A stretch of DNA of 64,000 bases, taken from assembly GCA_022836615.1 (NCBI GenBank), contig MU405288.1, forward strand, positions 62,001-126,000, written 5' to 3'. A program made the position numbers and the translations under genes. Origin of the DNA: Annulohypoxylon bovei var. microspora. Taxonomy: Eukaryota > Ascomycota > Sordariomycetes > Xylariales > Hypoxylaceae. Position 1 is the stretch's first letter. Every line of letters starts with the position of its first letter. Below, in pieces: positions 13,153 through 25,899 of this stretch. Under the pieces are notes generated by a model, which made no database searches, was not told the DNA's origin, and saw only the letters and a program-made list of their open reading frames with translations.

Positions 13153-14145
13153 TCACCGAACACACATTAGTGCTTGTTCACCAAAGTGTCGTTCAACACT
13201 GCCTTCCTGAAGAAGCATCGACCCTATCCAGTTTCGAGCAGCTTCAACAGTGGCAGCACCAAATTTTACCACAATACAACCGCGCACGTTGGCGGCTGAC
13301 CAAAGTATCTGTTTATCCCTCTCTTCATCCAACCTTCTGGTCCTCCAACTTTCAAGGGGGGTTCGAGGTATTGCTTCGTCCTTCTCACGCGCTTCGGCGC
13401 TGCGAAAATCTCGAGCACCTAGCCGTGGCACTTCGGCAAACTCGGCTAGGAAGAATTCCCCCATAGATTTGGTCATGGGGCCTCGTAGAATCAAAGTCCC
13501 CATGATAGCTTGTCCATACATCGACTCTCGAAGTGAGGGGGACCCGGGAGGTCTATTTATACTATCAAGAATGATGTTGTCTCGAACCAAAAGCCGATCC
13601 TTAGATGTTTTAGCATCAGAGGTAGACCAGACTTCATTGCGCCCAATCCAACGATTCAGACTCCAGTTTTCGCCTAGGGCAACACGACCTTGGGTAACCC
13701 AGTCCAACAAGCATAGAGATGCATCGTCGGTCAACTTGAAAGTCTGGATCTGCTCGTATACGCTACCCTCGAATGGCTGGATGGGATCCGGAACAAGACA
13801 TAGGGCAGCACCATCTTTGATTTCGACTTTCAAATTCTGCCTTGTGATGGTATCTGGCTTTGTAGGACGGAATATCTTGGTATGTCCTTGAGTAACGATG
13901 CTGAGTCTCGCCCTCGGTTGTACATCGATAGAGAGATTGATCTGATCACCACCAACAATGCCTCCTCCGTATGATAAGAGAAATACCAATACACTTCCCT
14001 GCTCAGCAGCAGAAGCAGGGGATATAAGCTTTAGAGGGTACTGGTAAGTCATGCTCTCAAGCGCGGAGACATTGTTGGGCGTGAGCTTGGCAACTATCCT
14101 ACCCTCTCCAGGGATGGATGTCGACTTTGGAAATGGCGATTCCAT
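13153..14145 (-). CDS. ureD: Urease accessory protein UreD
   Basis: A nickel-insertion chaperone that binds apo-urease with UreF and UreG so that urease can be activated in the cytosol. Single exon, 330 residues, starting MESPFPKSTSIPGEG. Family features in order: LTYQYPLKLISP-like strand (here MTYQYPLKLISP), LSYGGGIVGGDQINLSI, the conserved TQGHTKIFR, the ALCLVPDPIQPFEGS strand and LLDWVTQGRVALGENW. The length is usual for fungal UreD. The strand opposite is open for over 200 codons, but this is a shadow. A 9-bp sequence is repeated three times just upstream of the start. The gene is divergent from SCC3 with about 790 bp between starts. Confidence 0.95.
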   Translation of the reverse strand: MESPFPKSTSIPGEGRIVAKLTPNNVSALESMTYQYPLKLISPASAAEQGSVLVFLLSYGGGIVGGDQINLSIDVQPRARLSIVTQGHTKIFRPTKPDTITRQNLKVEIKDGAALCLVPDPIQPFEGSVYEQIQTFKLTDDASLCLLDWVTQGRVALGENWSLNRWIGRNEVWSTSDAKTSKDRLLVRDNIILDSINRPPGSPSLRESMYGQAIMGTLILRGPMTKSMGEFFLAEFAEVPRLGARDFRSAEAREKDEAIPRTPLESWRTRRLDEERDKQILWSAANVRGCIVVKFGAATVEAARNWIGSMLLQEGSVERHFGEQALMCVR

Positions 14146-14933
14146 TTTGCGTGTATTCCAAGTATTCCAAGTATTCCAAGAAAAAGGGTAAACTAGCTTG
14201 TCAGGCTCAATTCATATTGGAGAAAAGGAGAGGGTTGAGAGCTTCCACCGAGAACTTCTAGGCATTGGTGCTTATCTCGAGGCCCGGCACAACGAGATAT
14301 ATCTTGGGAGATGCCGTTGGAAACTCGAGTGTAAACACGTCAGAAAGGATAGGATCGGCTCATAGTTATAAACCAACTAAAAGTGAAATGAAATAACGAA
14401 TAGATCATCAAGATATTAGCTAAGAGAAAGGGGTTAACAGATCATTTGACTTCATTTTCATGTCTAAGCTCTTGGCTACATATGTAAATGTATGGGTGGT
14501 GTATTTCTATGTGTAAAGACATGGAGTTAAAGAGGGCGGATGATAGTGGAGCAGGGTACGTATCTTATCTATGTTTAGACGCATATCTAGATATGTGTTT
14601 AGATACATATATACGTAAGTGTATCCTTAAATGCATATATATCCTCACATAAGGATACACTAAACCAAAAGAAGAAAGTATACAAAGCCTCGATTATTCG
14701 ATAAGAAGGTTAGGAGACAAACGCCAATACCAAATCCTTGGAACTTTCCCAAGTTTAATTTTGAACGAATCCAAACACGCTCCCCACCAAACTAGACACC
14801 AACCCTGACGCGCCTGAATTGCCAACGAATTCTTCCTCCTGGTCAACATTCCACACTTAATCGCAACTATTCGTTCATGGCGGTAACGGTCGCATCGCAT
14901 TGAAACTTCAATCCCACATATACAAATGTCCAC
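14146..14933. promoter_or_regulatory. Divergent promoter region between ureD and SCC3
   Basis: The starts of two divergent genes face each other here. The region includes ATATGTTTAGA-type repeats at about 14570-14640 and an 11-bp inverted repeat, GTGTATCCTTA at 14619-14629 with its complement at 14650-14660. No TATA box could be assigned with confidence. Confidence 0.5.
14153..14180. repeat. Three tandem copies of TATTCCAAG
   Basis: A 9-bp unit is repeated three times immediately upstream of the ureD start codon, in its probable 5' leader. The function is unknown. Confidence 0.8.
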
Positions 14934-17900
14934 ATGTCACCATCCAGATTGCCCCTAATGGAAACTTCAGATAATAACGCGACCTCCTCTCCCGCGTCCG
15001 CCCCCGACATTTCGCGACGACGATCCGGACGCGTTGTGAGAGCCCCTCAGAAATTCTCTCCTGAACCACAGAACGACAATTCGACATCTAAGCGCAAGAG
15101 AGGACCTGATCGCGACGAGGAAGATGCAGAGAACGAGTCGCCTGTCGAGGATGAAGATGAAGAATTAAGTGACTTGGACGAAGATGACGAAGTTGAAGAA
15201 GAACCGGCTTCTAGATCGAAGAAGTCTAAATCGAAACAACCATCTCGATCTAAGAAGCCAGCCGCCAAGCGCGCGAAAGTAAATGGCAGCGCTCCAGTCG
15301 ATGTCGTGTCTGCTTCGAATGCGCCTGCTGTCAGACTTCCAAATAGAGCAAAGAAGACTGTCAGAGTCGCCATTGCTCATCCAGACGGAGATGGTCTTTA
15401 TGGTGAGAACTAGACTTGCATAATCCTACTTTTATAAACCTATTATCATGCTAACACTTTACTAGTTGACGTGTTTGGTTCCGGCGATAGTTCTGAGAAT
15501 GTAGCCTCGCAATGGTTCCAGCGCTACGAACAGGATGATGCTAAAGCATTAACCGACGTCATTAACTGCGTTTTGCTTGCTGCCGGTTGCGAGCAGCAGT
15601 TAACAGAGGACGATATTCGAGACCCAGACAACTCCGCAAACAGATTGTCCGAGCTTGAGGATGCTTATCAGCAGGTGCGCGATTACCTATCCCTTGTAAC
15701 GCATGTTATACCCCTGTATCGCACATATGCTAATAACTTCACGAATAGACTAGTATTTCAGATTATCCTCTTATCTCGAGGGCGAAGAGTAGTAAAAATT
15801 TTCGTGAACTTCTCGTTGGCTTCTTCGAATCTTTAGTTGATGTGCTTCACCAGACTGATGTCCTCTACAACGATGAAGATCTGTTGGACAATATTCAGCG
15901 ATGGGTTGGCATTATGTCGTCCTCTTCGCTACGCCCCTTCAGACATACGGCAACAACCGTAGGGCTAGCAATACTCACATCGCTTATTAAGGTAACGAGC
16001 AAGCTCGATGAACGAATCACGAAATCAAACCAAGCTTTACAGGCTGAGTCTAACCGCCGAAACAAGAACAAGAATCTTGTTGAAAACACGAGAAAAGCTG
16101 TTGATGCGGCGAACCGTAGCCGCGAATTCATTGATGGAAAAGTGAAGGACCTTTTCGACATTGTATTTGTTCATCGATACCGCGATATCGACCCTAAAAT
16201 CCGCGCTGAGTGTGTCGAAGCACTTGGTACCTGGATTTGTACCCTCCCAACTGTCTATATGTCCCCTGAATATTTGCGATACCTAGGATGGTTACTATCA
16301 GATATTTCTGTCTCTACTCGGCTAGAAGTTCTAAGGCAATTGGCGAGAGTCTTGAAGCGGGATGCAGAGAAGTTGGCCCATTTTATCGACAGATTTAGAC
16401 CTCGTCTGGTCGAAATGGCAACTAAAGACTCCGATGTCTCTGTACGCGTTGCTGCACTCGGTGTTGTCGATATTCTACGTGCGTCCGGTATGCTTGAGCC
16501 TGAGGAAGTAGACTCTATTAGTAAACTGCTCTTCGACTCTGAGTATAGGATTCGTAAAGCTGTTGTTGGTTTCTTCTCGGCGCTGGTTCAAGAGTTGATC
16601 GACAATAAAGTAGATGATATTGGGGGTGACGATGCTCTAAAAGAGGTGTTTGGGGCTGGCAAAGCGAACGATGACTATGACTCTCTACGAACGGACTGGA
16701 TTGATATTAAGGCTCTCGCGGAGAATCTTACTGTCTACGATGCCCAACTAGATGAGGAGCAAGAAGAGATACGTCACGGATTGGACGTAGCGGCAGACGT
16801 AATCAATGCCAATACGCCGGATTCACGAATAGCTCTGGCAACCCAGGTACTTTACGAAAAAATACCTGAAATCACCAACTGGCAGATTCTTGCTGGATAC
16901 TTATTGTTTGATCACTCGACTAGCGCAAAAACTCGACAAAGTTCGAAAACAAACTCAGTTGAGGCGGCTACAAAGAAAGCCGTTGCTCCCGATTCTCGAG
17001 AGGAGGTCATTTTGCTTGAGGTTCTCGCAGCCGCTGTGAAGGAGAGCCTTATGCCATCGACAGAGCATGACAGGCATAAAAGGAGGACTGGCAGGCTCGA
17101 CACGGATGCGCAAGATGATGCCGGCATAAAACTGGCCTCGCTCATCCCTCGTCTCTTAAGCAAATTTGGATCGGACCCTGCGATGGCCGCCACAGTACTA
17201 CGATTAGAGCATTTCCTTGATTTGGAAGTGTTCCAACAGCTACGTCAAAACTCAGCAACGTATGATAAACTCCTCGATGAGATTACAACTCAATTCAACC
17301 GTCATGTTGACCAGGGTCTCCTTAACGAGGCAGCCGCTGCGCTCATCCATGCGCGGCAATACGAGGAGCTCGAGGAATTAACCGACAACAAACTAGCGGT
17401 TCTCTGGGATAATTCGCTTAACTCTTTGCGCGGTATAGATAAGATTTGCGAACTGTCAGCTCGAGGGAATCTCGACCGGACCACACTCACTGAGCTTACA
17501 CAGATCCTGATGAAAATCAGCAAGTTGGTTGCCATTTCGGACTGTGTAGATGTTCTCGAAACCCCGGGGACAAATCGAGACTCCGATCAACCAGCGATCA
17601 AGATTCTCACCGGCATTGTGCATCGCGGCTTGTTGACAGAACCAAACGAAGAACTAGATGATCCCGAAGACGAAATAGTCGCTTTTGCTATCAAAGCAAG
17701 TCAATTCTATTTTATGTGGAAAGTTAGAAGATTACGAGGCATTGTTGAAAGTAATGAAGATATACCCGATGGCGATGTCGATCAACTGGTCATCCTGCGC
17801 AAAGATTTGATCACGAATCTTATACAAACCTTCTCTTCGCGAGGATTCAACGATGACCTTCGTCTTTTTGCTGTCGGCACGGCCTGTGATCTCTGCGGAC

Positions 17901-18646
17901 TATTCGTCTTTCTTCGACCTTCAATCCAAGACCCGCAAATCCTCAAGTATAGGAAGTTGCGTCCTCTACTCGAGGAAATGCCCCAGGCCCTGATTACTCA
18001 GGAGATCATCCCCATATTTGACGCAGCGGAGCGCGCATATGCAAAACGGGCGAACAAGCAACTCAACGATCCTGTAGATGATGAAGATCCCCTGGACGAC
18101 GAATTGCCGCCCGAGGATGACGAAGATGAGGAGCTTACGGAACAAGAACGTTTCGCGGCCGAGCTGAAGGCCGAGAAGATTCTCTGCGAACTCACCGGCA
18201 AACTCGTTCTTGCCATCCTGGCCAAGACTATCGACCACAATGGACCGGACGCCGGGAAGCTACGAAAGCGCCTCAACCGCAACAAGACGAAGCTCGGAAA
18301 CAGCTATAAGGATATTGTGGCGTACCTGGACGAAGACCACCTTCGCGAGCTGAGAGGCGGAAAGAAGAAGCCTGCAATCAAGGCCAAAGGCAAGGAAGCG
18401 GCGAAGAAACCAGCCCTTAGCGCGGAGTTAGTGATCGACGACGACGACGAGGATGATGAGAACCCGAGGGTGGACGATCCGTTCGAAGAACTTGAGCTTG
18501 AGCTTGAGCCCGAGCCCGAGCCTGAGGAAGGTACTGTCGAGGACTTACGACGAAGGGAGCTGCTCGACGATCCCATCGAGGACGACGAGGAAGAGGAGAG
18601 ACCGGCGGGAGAGCCGATGGAGGACGACGACGTGATCGGGGATTAA
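14934..18646 (+). CDS. SCC3: Cohesin subunit Scc3/Psc3 (STAG/SA family)
   Basis: The HEAT-repeat subunit of cohesin that binds Scc1/Rad21 and DNA and is needed for cohesin loading and sister cohesion in the nucleus. Three exons: 14934-15402, 15466-15674 and 15749-18646, with introns of 63 and 74 bp. They join in frame to give 1,191 residues. The N terminus is disordered, acidic and Lys-rich (RSKKSKSKQPSRSKK). The STAG signature follows: NVASQWFQRYEQD, then MSSSSLRPFRHTATTVGLAIL, then the KIRAECVEALGTWI stretch of the stromalin-conservative domain. The rest is helical. The last 170 residues are highly acidic, with an ELELELEPEPEPE run. Length and architecture fit the family. Start: the first ATG of the open frame was used; the next in-frame ATG (14958) is possible. 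Confidence 0.94.
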
Positions 18647-19444
18647 ATACCTAGGTAATGAGCCAAGCTAAGCTAGCTGGCTGGCGGTAATGAACGACGC
18701 TTACTACTATACTACTTATTCGTGTACCTACTTTACGGCTTGGACGGGACATGGAATGACTTACGGACGTGCAGGGGGCCGGGGCTCTAGAGTTGATTGA
18801 TTGATCGCTACGATTCACCGTGACGCGGAGCAGGCGGAGTCGCTGCGATTCTTCTTTTTTTTTTGTCTTGTTTTATCGATCGAACCCCTTTTTATCTTTC
18901 GTCTGAGTGTCTGGAGACGGCGAAGATGCACGTGGGCTTGTAGTTATGGTGGGGCTAGTGCTAGTTGTAGGTGGAGTAAATGGATTACTGATTCCCCCTT
19001 CGTTACCCCTTTAATTGTGTGTTGGTGTGCGAACTTGATGGGTGGTGATGGTACGGGGTGTTTGTAGATGCGAGCCGTAAAAATTACTGGGTGCGACCTC
19101 AGATATTCCCCTTATTAGTAAGGAATTTTGGTGCCGTGTACGTGACCCAGGCTATGTGGCGTGAAGCCATTTTCACTTAGTCATCACAGGGCTCTATTAG
19201 GTAAGCTTAGTCAGATGTAATTCTCATTTAATTATATGGTATACTGGTTGCAAAGTTCCATTCATTAGTAGGAGCTGCCATTCGTTGATGCGTGATGTGT
19301 TTATGTCCAGCCCCCTAGCCTGAGGGCCACGTACACATGTAGCAAAGCAATTCTCTTGGATGCTAATTATTCTACCCGCAAACAGTCTTGCGGCTTGCGA
19401 GGTGTCTTATTGAGACGTGTATGTTTTCTTCTTTCACCTGGGAA
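18647..19444. other. Intergenic between convergent SCC3 and POT1
   Basis: Contains a short poly-T run near 18855 and no supported gene. Confidence 0.6.
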
Positions 19445-21660
19445 TCAGGAGCCAATCTTGGTGCCAAATAGGGCGAACACTCTCTCCCAGCGCTTTCCGT
19501 CACTGGCGTTCGCCTTTCGGGGATCCTTCTCACGGACCTGGATGCCATACTGGCGAATACAACATGAGAACGGCTTGTTTGAGATAGCAGTCTCTGTGTT
19601 GTTGGCTGGCTCCGCTTGACGGCTACTTGAGGGACGGAGAGGCGAAGATGGGGGTGGTTGGTGGGTCGCCACTCGCTGTTTATCCGTAACCTGGCGTTGC
19701 AACTCTTGCTGCTTGCATTCCTCCAGGTTGCCCCAGAGCTTGAAGAGCTCCTCTCGTAACTTATCAAGGTCATCTGGGTCTGCTTTAAGGCTAGTTATAG
19801 GTTAGTGAGGTGTCGAAGTAATGTTTTATGTCTTGGGAAACTAAAAAACGAGGTAAAAAGGAAAGGCTTACTCTGACGCATCGAGGTTCAGTAACATTTG
19901 TGCCTCGGTATTGTCGACTATGACCCAGAACTTATCGTTCTCGCCTTTGTGCTTAGGATTAGCCTCTTCTAGTAGCAGAGCGAATCTCCATTCCCAGATC
20001 TTCTTCCCCGCATATCGGTCTAAGGTGCCGTCTTCATCTGACTCCGAGTCGGAACCACCGCTATGATCTGATATCATGTCATACTCGGTGTTCTTGCGCC
20101 ATGTTGTGAAATCTGCTAGCCTAGGGGGTCGGAAGTCTACGACTCGAACGTTGGCTCGATACTTCGCACAAGTAAAGGGAAGGGTCAAGACCACTTCCTG
20201 GCCATCTACTGTTGTTGTCCATGGTATCGGTTCGACTATGGATGGGACAGCGAAAATTGGTTGTTCAATATTTTCGCACTTGACTAAATTGTTTGTTAAT
20301 GTAGGTAACAAGCATAGGATGAATCTAATCGACGTACTCAGTTCGTTGAGGCCAAGCCTTGCCTCCTTTTCTCGTTCTTGATCTTCGACTTCCTTCAACT
20401 TCTGAGCTCGCAGTTGGGCACGTCGTCTCTTCGAGGGCTTTTGCGCATCTCCCTGACCCTCTTCTTTTCTCTTAGTGCCATCCTTTTGATCACCCTTATT
20501 TGTAGCAAAACTCTTCTGCTGCTGCTTCTTAAGTTTCTCATAATCCCTCTTTCGCCTGATCGCGTCTTTGAGACGCCCATCAATAGTCTCCGGATCGTCT
20601 ATTGAAAGGATACTAACTTGAAGGCCTGAGTTGTAGGTAGTGCGGTCTTCCCGCAGGAAGCCTTCTAGGTTATTGCCATTGTGTCCATACTTGATGTGAA
20701 GGTTCCGCAGATACACCCAATTGCCAGCTTTGACATCCTTATAAACGAATTCTCCGTGCATTCCAAAACATGTCACTTGTATTGAACGTTTCCCATAGGG
20801 GCCGACCCAGTTACTAGGGGCTGTAAACTTTGTGCTATACCCATACGGGTCTCCCTCTCGGCCCTCGGATACGTCTCCAGCATTCCAGGAGAACTTGTAG
20901 AAAGCTTCATTCTCGGTGTAATCTGAGACCCAAAAAGTGGTGGTGCCCATTTGGTCGAAGGGCTCCCTGACCACGTTGACGACGACATCGCAGAATTGAC
21001 TGTCGTGAACATTATCCAAGGTCTGAAACTTGTCCTTGTGATTTCGAGATTGGGAAACTTGGATGTTGAATTCTTCGGTGTTGGGAATAGCTTCTTTACC
21101 GATAGAGTGATACAACCATGAGACGTACTCGTGCTCGGGATCCCCAGGAAGGCGATCTTTAGGTCGAAGAGAAGGTTCCAGAGCCTGTTTTGCCGACTTA
21201 GGCGGCTTTGGGATCTGATTTGCCGAATACACATGAATCACGGTCGATCGGTGAGTTAATAAAGACACCTCACCGCGGTAACATTGAACCTTTGCTGCCA
21301 TTATAACTACGACGTCAGTAGCGTCTGGTTCGGGCATCTCAGCCTCTGGTCGGAAAATGTTGATAGAGAGACCCTTCTCAGGGTCGTCTTCAATGGACTT
21401 GTCATAGATGGTAAGAGATGATTTCCAGTCTTCTCCTATTAGCTAAACTCGGTATGGGATGAATGTGTCCAGAAAGACTTACCATGACCACCTGTCTGTC
21501 TTGGAGCCCTACGATCTTTAAGTAATCCAATGACATTGATGAATTTACCCACTGGGAAAGTTTCGTCGAGAATATCTTGGATTTTCACATATCCCGAAGG
21601 AAGTTCTCTCTGTCGCTTAGAATTCTGATAACGCGCCGCGGAGCTTGATTGCCGCGACAT
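19445..21660 (-). CDS. POT1: Telomere end-binding protein Pot1
   Basis: Binds the single-stranded G-rich telomeric overhang and protects chromosome ends as part of the shelterin-like complex. Three exons: 21660-21483, 21435-19872 and 19790-19445, with introns of 47 bp (GTAAGT to ATAG) and 81 bp (GTAAGC to CTAG). They total 695 residues in frame. The N-terminal OB fold starts near GYVKIQDILDE and includes INVIGLLKDRRAPRQT. The second OB fold (POT1PC type) includes FCDVVVNVVREP, FWVSDYTEN and WVYLRNLHIKYGHNG. A Lys-rich linker (KKQQQKSFATNKGDQKDG) follows. The last exon ends FSCCIRQYGIQVREKDPRK and WERVFALFGTKI, the conserved C-terminal OB strand pair, which supports the last splice. Without that splice the protein would stop at DASE. 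Divergent from SRP1. Confidence 0.92.
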
Positions 21661-22428
21661 GGTTATATTGAAAGTGATTGAACATAATGTGGTATTGCTA
21701 CGTTGAATGTAGAGCTTTGGCAAGTAGCCTTTGTCTTACAATGACCTTGTCGATACATTTAGAAAGTGTGAAAGCGTGAGATGTAAAGTGTAGGTAAAAT
21801 GAGGTCAGGGTTCTTAATTAAAACGCGTCGAGGCGCGCGTCAAGATGATTTAACTTTGCATTAAGTGCATTGATATGCATAATATACTGCATAAAGTGGA
21901 TAAAGTGGATAATAAGACAAGTTCTCTTTGTGATGCACGGTACGGTGTCACATGATAGTCAGGTGTCTTTCAAATGCTGTTTCGTGTGGTCTGTGCTTTG
22001 AGGTGGGGTTTAATGACGACGTTTTAATTGGCTTAAATTAGGTTGCCTCACCCTGTCGAACCTAAAAGATCCCCGCTAGCGGTTGAAAGAGCGACCAAAT
22101 CCATCTTAATCCAAATTCTTCTGCTGCTTCCAGCTTCAGAATAATTTCCCCCACTAGAACAACCAACTCTTTTCCTTCTTCCACTTATTTCACACTTCTC
22201 TCTCTTCCAACAACTTCCCGCGTAGACGAGTAGAGAGGCGCATTTGTTCTATAAGAACGCGATACCAATATCTATTTGTCTCCACGCAGGACCCATTCTG
22301 CAATTCGCCAACCTTTAAAATCTTTGTCGGGGCGATCAAAACAAATCACCCCGCCTTATTCCAGGTACATCATCCATTTGATCTATTCCGCCACTTGAAA
22401 CGCTCAAGCGAATACATCATCAGCAATC
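21661..22428. promoter_or_regulatory. Divergent promoter and leader region of POT1 and SRP1
   Basis: Two housekeeping genes start in opposite directions about 770 bp apart. The SRP1 side is C/T-rich (22120-22330), as is common in strongly expressed fungal genes. No individual factor site is claimed. Confidence 0.5.
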
Positions 22429-24357
22429 ATGGCCGACCGATTTATTCCAGAGCATCGTCGCACCAACTATAAGGCGAAGGGCACTTTTAAGCCTGATGAA
22501 CTTCGTCGACGACGCGAGGAGCAAGCTGTCGAAATCCGCAAGGCTAAGCGAGAGGAAAACTTGGCCAAGCGACGAGGTATTGGCACTGGTGACTCGCGCC
22601 CTGGCGCTTCCTTGGGCGCTGCTCCTGACAGCGACGATGAATCTGCTCCCACCGAGAGTCAGGTACGATTTTTCCACATAATAATAATCTTCCTGTTTTG
22701 TTTTTATTTTCATGTTTTTTTTCTCTTACCGTTCCACTTTGCTATGGCGACGAGAGGCTCCACAGTAATTAACCACATCCATACTATATTGGCAACTGTC
22801 AATATCGCGTCGCCTGTCTCCATCGCCATTTATGATTCTCATTCATCCCTCTATTTTACTATGAATACTAATGCTTACATCGAATAGCTTAACGAGGATC
22901 TTCCTCAGATGGTCCAAGGTGTCTTCTCCGACCAGATCGATCTTCAGATTCAAGCTACCACCAAGTTCAGAAAGCTCCTGTCCAAAGAGCGAAACCCCCC
23001 GATCGAGGAAGTCATCAAGACTGGTGTCGTTACCCGATTTGTAGAGTTCCTTCGTTCGCCCCACACCCTGGTTCAGTTTGAGGCTGCCTGGGCTTTGACC
23101 AATATCGCATCCGGAAGTGCAACTCAGACTCAGGTAGTTATTGAGGCCGGCGCTGTCCCTATCTTTGTCGAGCTCCTATCAAGCCCCGAACCCGATGTTC
23201 GTGAGCAGGCCGTCTGGGCATTAGGCAACATCGCTGGTGATAGCCCGTCATGCCGAGACTACGTCTTGAGCTGTGGTGCCCTTAAGCCTCTGCTCGCCCT
23301 CCTCGGTGACAGCCGCAAGCTAAGTATGCTTCGAAATGCCACCTGGACGTTGAGCAACTTCTGCCGAGGCAAGACCCCTCAGCCGGATTGGAATACCGTA
23401 AGTTTTAGTACACCTATACCCTATATGATCATGTTATTAACTTTATAGATTGCGCCTGCGCTCCCGGTTCTTGCCAAGCTTGTCTACTCCCTTGACGACG
23501 AAGTTCTTATCGATGCCTGCTGGGCTATTTCATACCTGTCTGATGGATCAAACGACAAGATCCAGGCCGTTATTGAAGCCGGCATCCCCCGCCGCCTCGT
23601 GGAATTGCTCATGCACGCATCTACTTCCGTCCAAACCCCTGCACTTAGATCTGTTGGCAATATCGTTACTGGTGATGACGTACAGACTCAAGTAATCATT
23701 AACTGCGGCGCGTTGACCTCGCTGTTGTCTCTCCTGAGCTCTAACAAAGATGGGATTCGCAAGGAGGCATGCTGGACTATCTCGAATATTACTGCTGGTA
23801 ACTCCCAGCAGATTCAGGCAGTCATTGATCATAACCTCATCCCTCCTCTGATTCACCTCCTGTCTAATGGCGATCTGAAGACCCGTAAGGAGGCGTGCTG
23901 GGCCATTAGCAATGCGACCAGCGGCGGTCTCCAAAAACCCGAACAGATCCGATACTTGGTATCACAAGGCTGCATCAAGCCGCTGTGTGATCTTCTGGGA
24001 TGCCCCGATAACAAGATTATCCAAGTCGCCCTTGATGGCCTAGAGAACATTCTCAAGGTGGGCGATCTTGACAAGCAGGCGGCTGGCGAGGGTCCCGAGT
24101 CGATCAACCGCTACGCTTTGTTTATTGAGGAATGCGGAGGTATGGAGAAGATCCACGACTGCCAAACGAACGCGAACGAGGAGATCTACATGAAGTCTTA
24201 CAACATCATCGAGAAGTACTTCTCTGATGAGGACGAAAACGCCGAGGACGGTATGGCTGCCCAAACTCAAGCTAACGGCACGTTCGGGTTTGGAACCAAC
24301 GGCGCGCAAGGCGGCGGCTTCAATTTCGCGAACGGTGGCGACTCGATGGATATGTAA
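22429..24357 (+). CDS. SRP1: Importin subunit alpha (karyopherin alpha)
   Basis: The nuclear import adaptor that recognises classical nuclear localisation signals and binds importin beta. Three exons: 22429-22662, 22888-23397 and 23449-24357, with introns of 225 and 51 bp, giving 550 residues. The N-terminal IBB domain (residues about 1-60) has the RRTNYK and RRRREEQAVEIRKAKREENLAKRR clusters. About ten armadillo repeats follow, with the WALTNIASG, WALGNIAGDS, WTLSNFCRG, WAISYLSDGS, WTISNITAG and WAISNATSGG series that forms the Trp-Asn ladder binding the signal. The end is an acidic segment and a Gly/Asn-rich tail finishing GGDSMDM. The first intron is unusually long for this window. Sequence is complete and looks intact. 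Confidence 0.97.
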
Positions 24358-25670
24358 GGCGGCGTCCTTGCAAGCAATTTCGCGAACCCGATATTACGAA
24401 CTCATTGGGCAATCCAGCACATAGTCACAGCACAGACATCATACCCCCCAATTCCCCCGCTTTGCCTTGCATGTAGCCCACCCCCCTGCACAAGCCCCAA
24501 TGAGAACGGCGTTAATCGAGTTATGAGGAACATTGAACCTTGGTCAACCACACGAGAGGAGAATTTCTACACAGGTCACTTGGTAGCTTTAAAGCTCCAG
24601 CCTGGGAAGGAGAAATGGTTGAGGAGGAGATGATATATTTTGCACGAGGGTCGTTAATGGTAGCTTGAAAGCTCCTACCCTCCATGTCAGAGGGAGTCTT
24701 AAGTGATTCCCAATAAGTGAAGATCACTGAAGATCATTGCGCAATAACTGGTACCATACCAACAAACCAGTTTCTCGCCAAAAAATGGCGTTGCTATTGA
24801 TGCTGTCACTCCCAAGTGGTAGGACACTGATCTCCCAAAATCCGAGAAGCTAGACGACACACTGCGTTGGTCTTACCAAGTGGTAAATTAACCGGCGATG
24901 GATGTAGTCATTAGTCAGTTACTCAGTAAGCTGAACCACGACGGCAGTGTGCGTTTGACTTTAGCTTACCCCCCAAAATTGATCATTACACAAAAGTACT
25001 TTGCTGTTTTTGAAATGTGATTAGAATTCCATCCATATTGGATGTTCTCAAATGTGAGGCTGGACAAGTTACACTCGCATAGGTAGGTAGGTACATACCT
25101 ACCTACGTATCGTGCTATTGTACCATCGGTTGTGTGATGTGTAGCGAGATAACGTGGTCATGAAATTCCTTTGCATATCAAAACCAACTACACGTAATAG
25201 CTTTCTGCTTTGAATAATGCTTTGGGCATCTTCATAGAGAAGACCACCCCTCGAGCTGTTTAAGCTAGGGTTCTACGTAAAGATAGATTTAATTTCCGCT
25301 CAGTGTATTAAGGAGACAGGGAACGACTTAACGAGGTTGGTCGCTATTAAGAGTGTAGATAGGGCGAAGATAGCTTGGCTAGATACCAGTTCCTCTCTCA
25401 TTAATGCTAACAGGCACCTATCAAAACGACGGTCCGGATGGATGGTATCTTCCTCATGACGATACTCAAGGCATCGATCATAACGAAAAAAAATAAAAAA
25501 TTGAGCTCTCTACCTCCACGAAGGATAATAGTAGAAGGGGGTAGACTGAACTGAAACAAAATGCCAGATCTCACCCCTTGGCAACCCTCATACTTGAGCG
25601 AGGGTCGCCCGAGCGTTTGAGTATTGCCCTCAATGCCAAGCCTAGATCAGTGAATGGTTATCGTGTTTAC
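24358..25670. other. Intergenic
   Basis: About 1.3 kb downstream of SRP1. It contains an imperfect palindrome of GGTAGGTAGGTAC type at about 25081-25107 and no supported gene. Confidence 0.6.
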
Positions 25671-25675
25671 CACAA

Positions 25676-25677
25676 GT

Positions 25678-25713
<36 letters not shown>

Positions 25714-25800
25714 GAGAAAAGGAGAAAAGGAGAAAATAGAAAACAGAAAACAGAAAGATAGAAAAACAAAGAAAAAAGAGAACAAAGAAAAAGAAAGTAC
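25676..25800. repeat. Purine-rich microsatellite
   Basis: About 120 bp of almost pure A/G made of heptamer-like units: first AAAGTAG copies, then AAAAGGAG copies, then AAAACAG copies. The stepwise change of unit indicates successive slippage expansions. The complementary strand is open for translation only because of the low complexity. Confidence 0.85.
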
Positions 25801-25899
25801 ATATGAAAATACAAGCTATAATGGTTAGTAGATTTCTCCCAGCTCGAGAGAAACCGTAGTCGCAAGACAAAGGAAAGACGTAGGAAACGAAAGGGGGCA

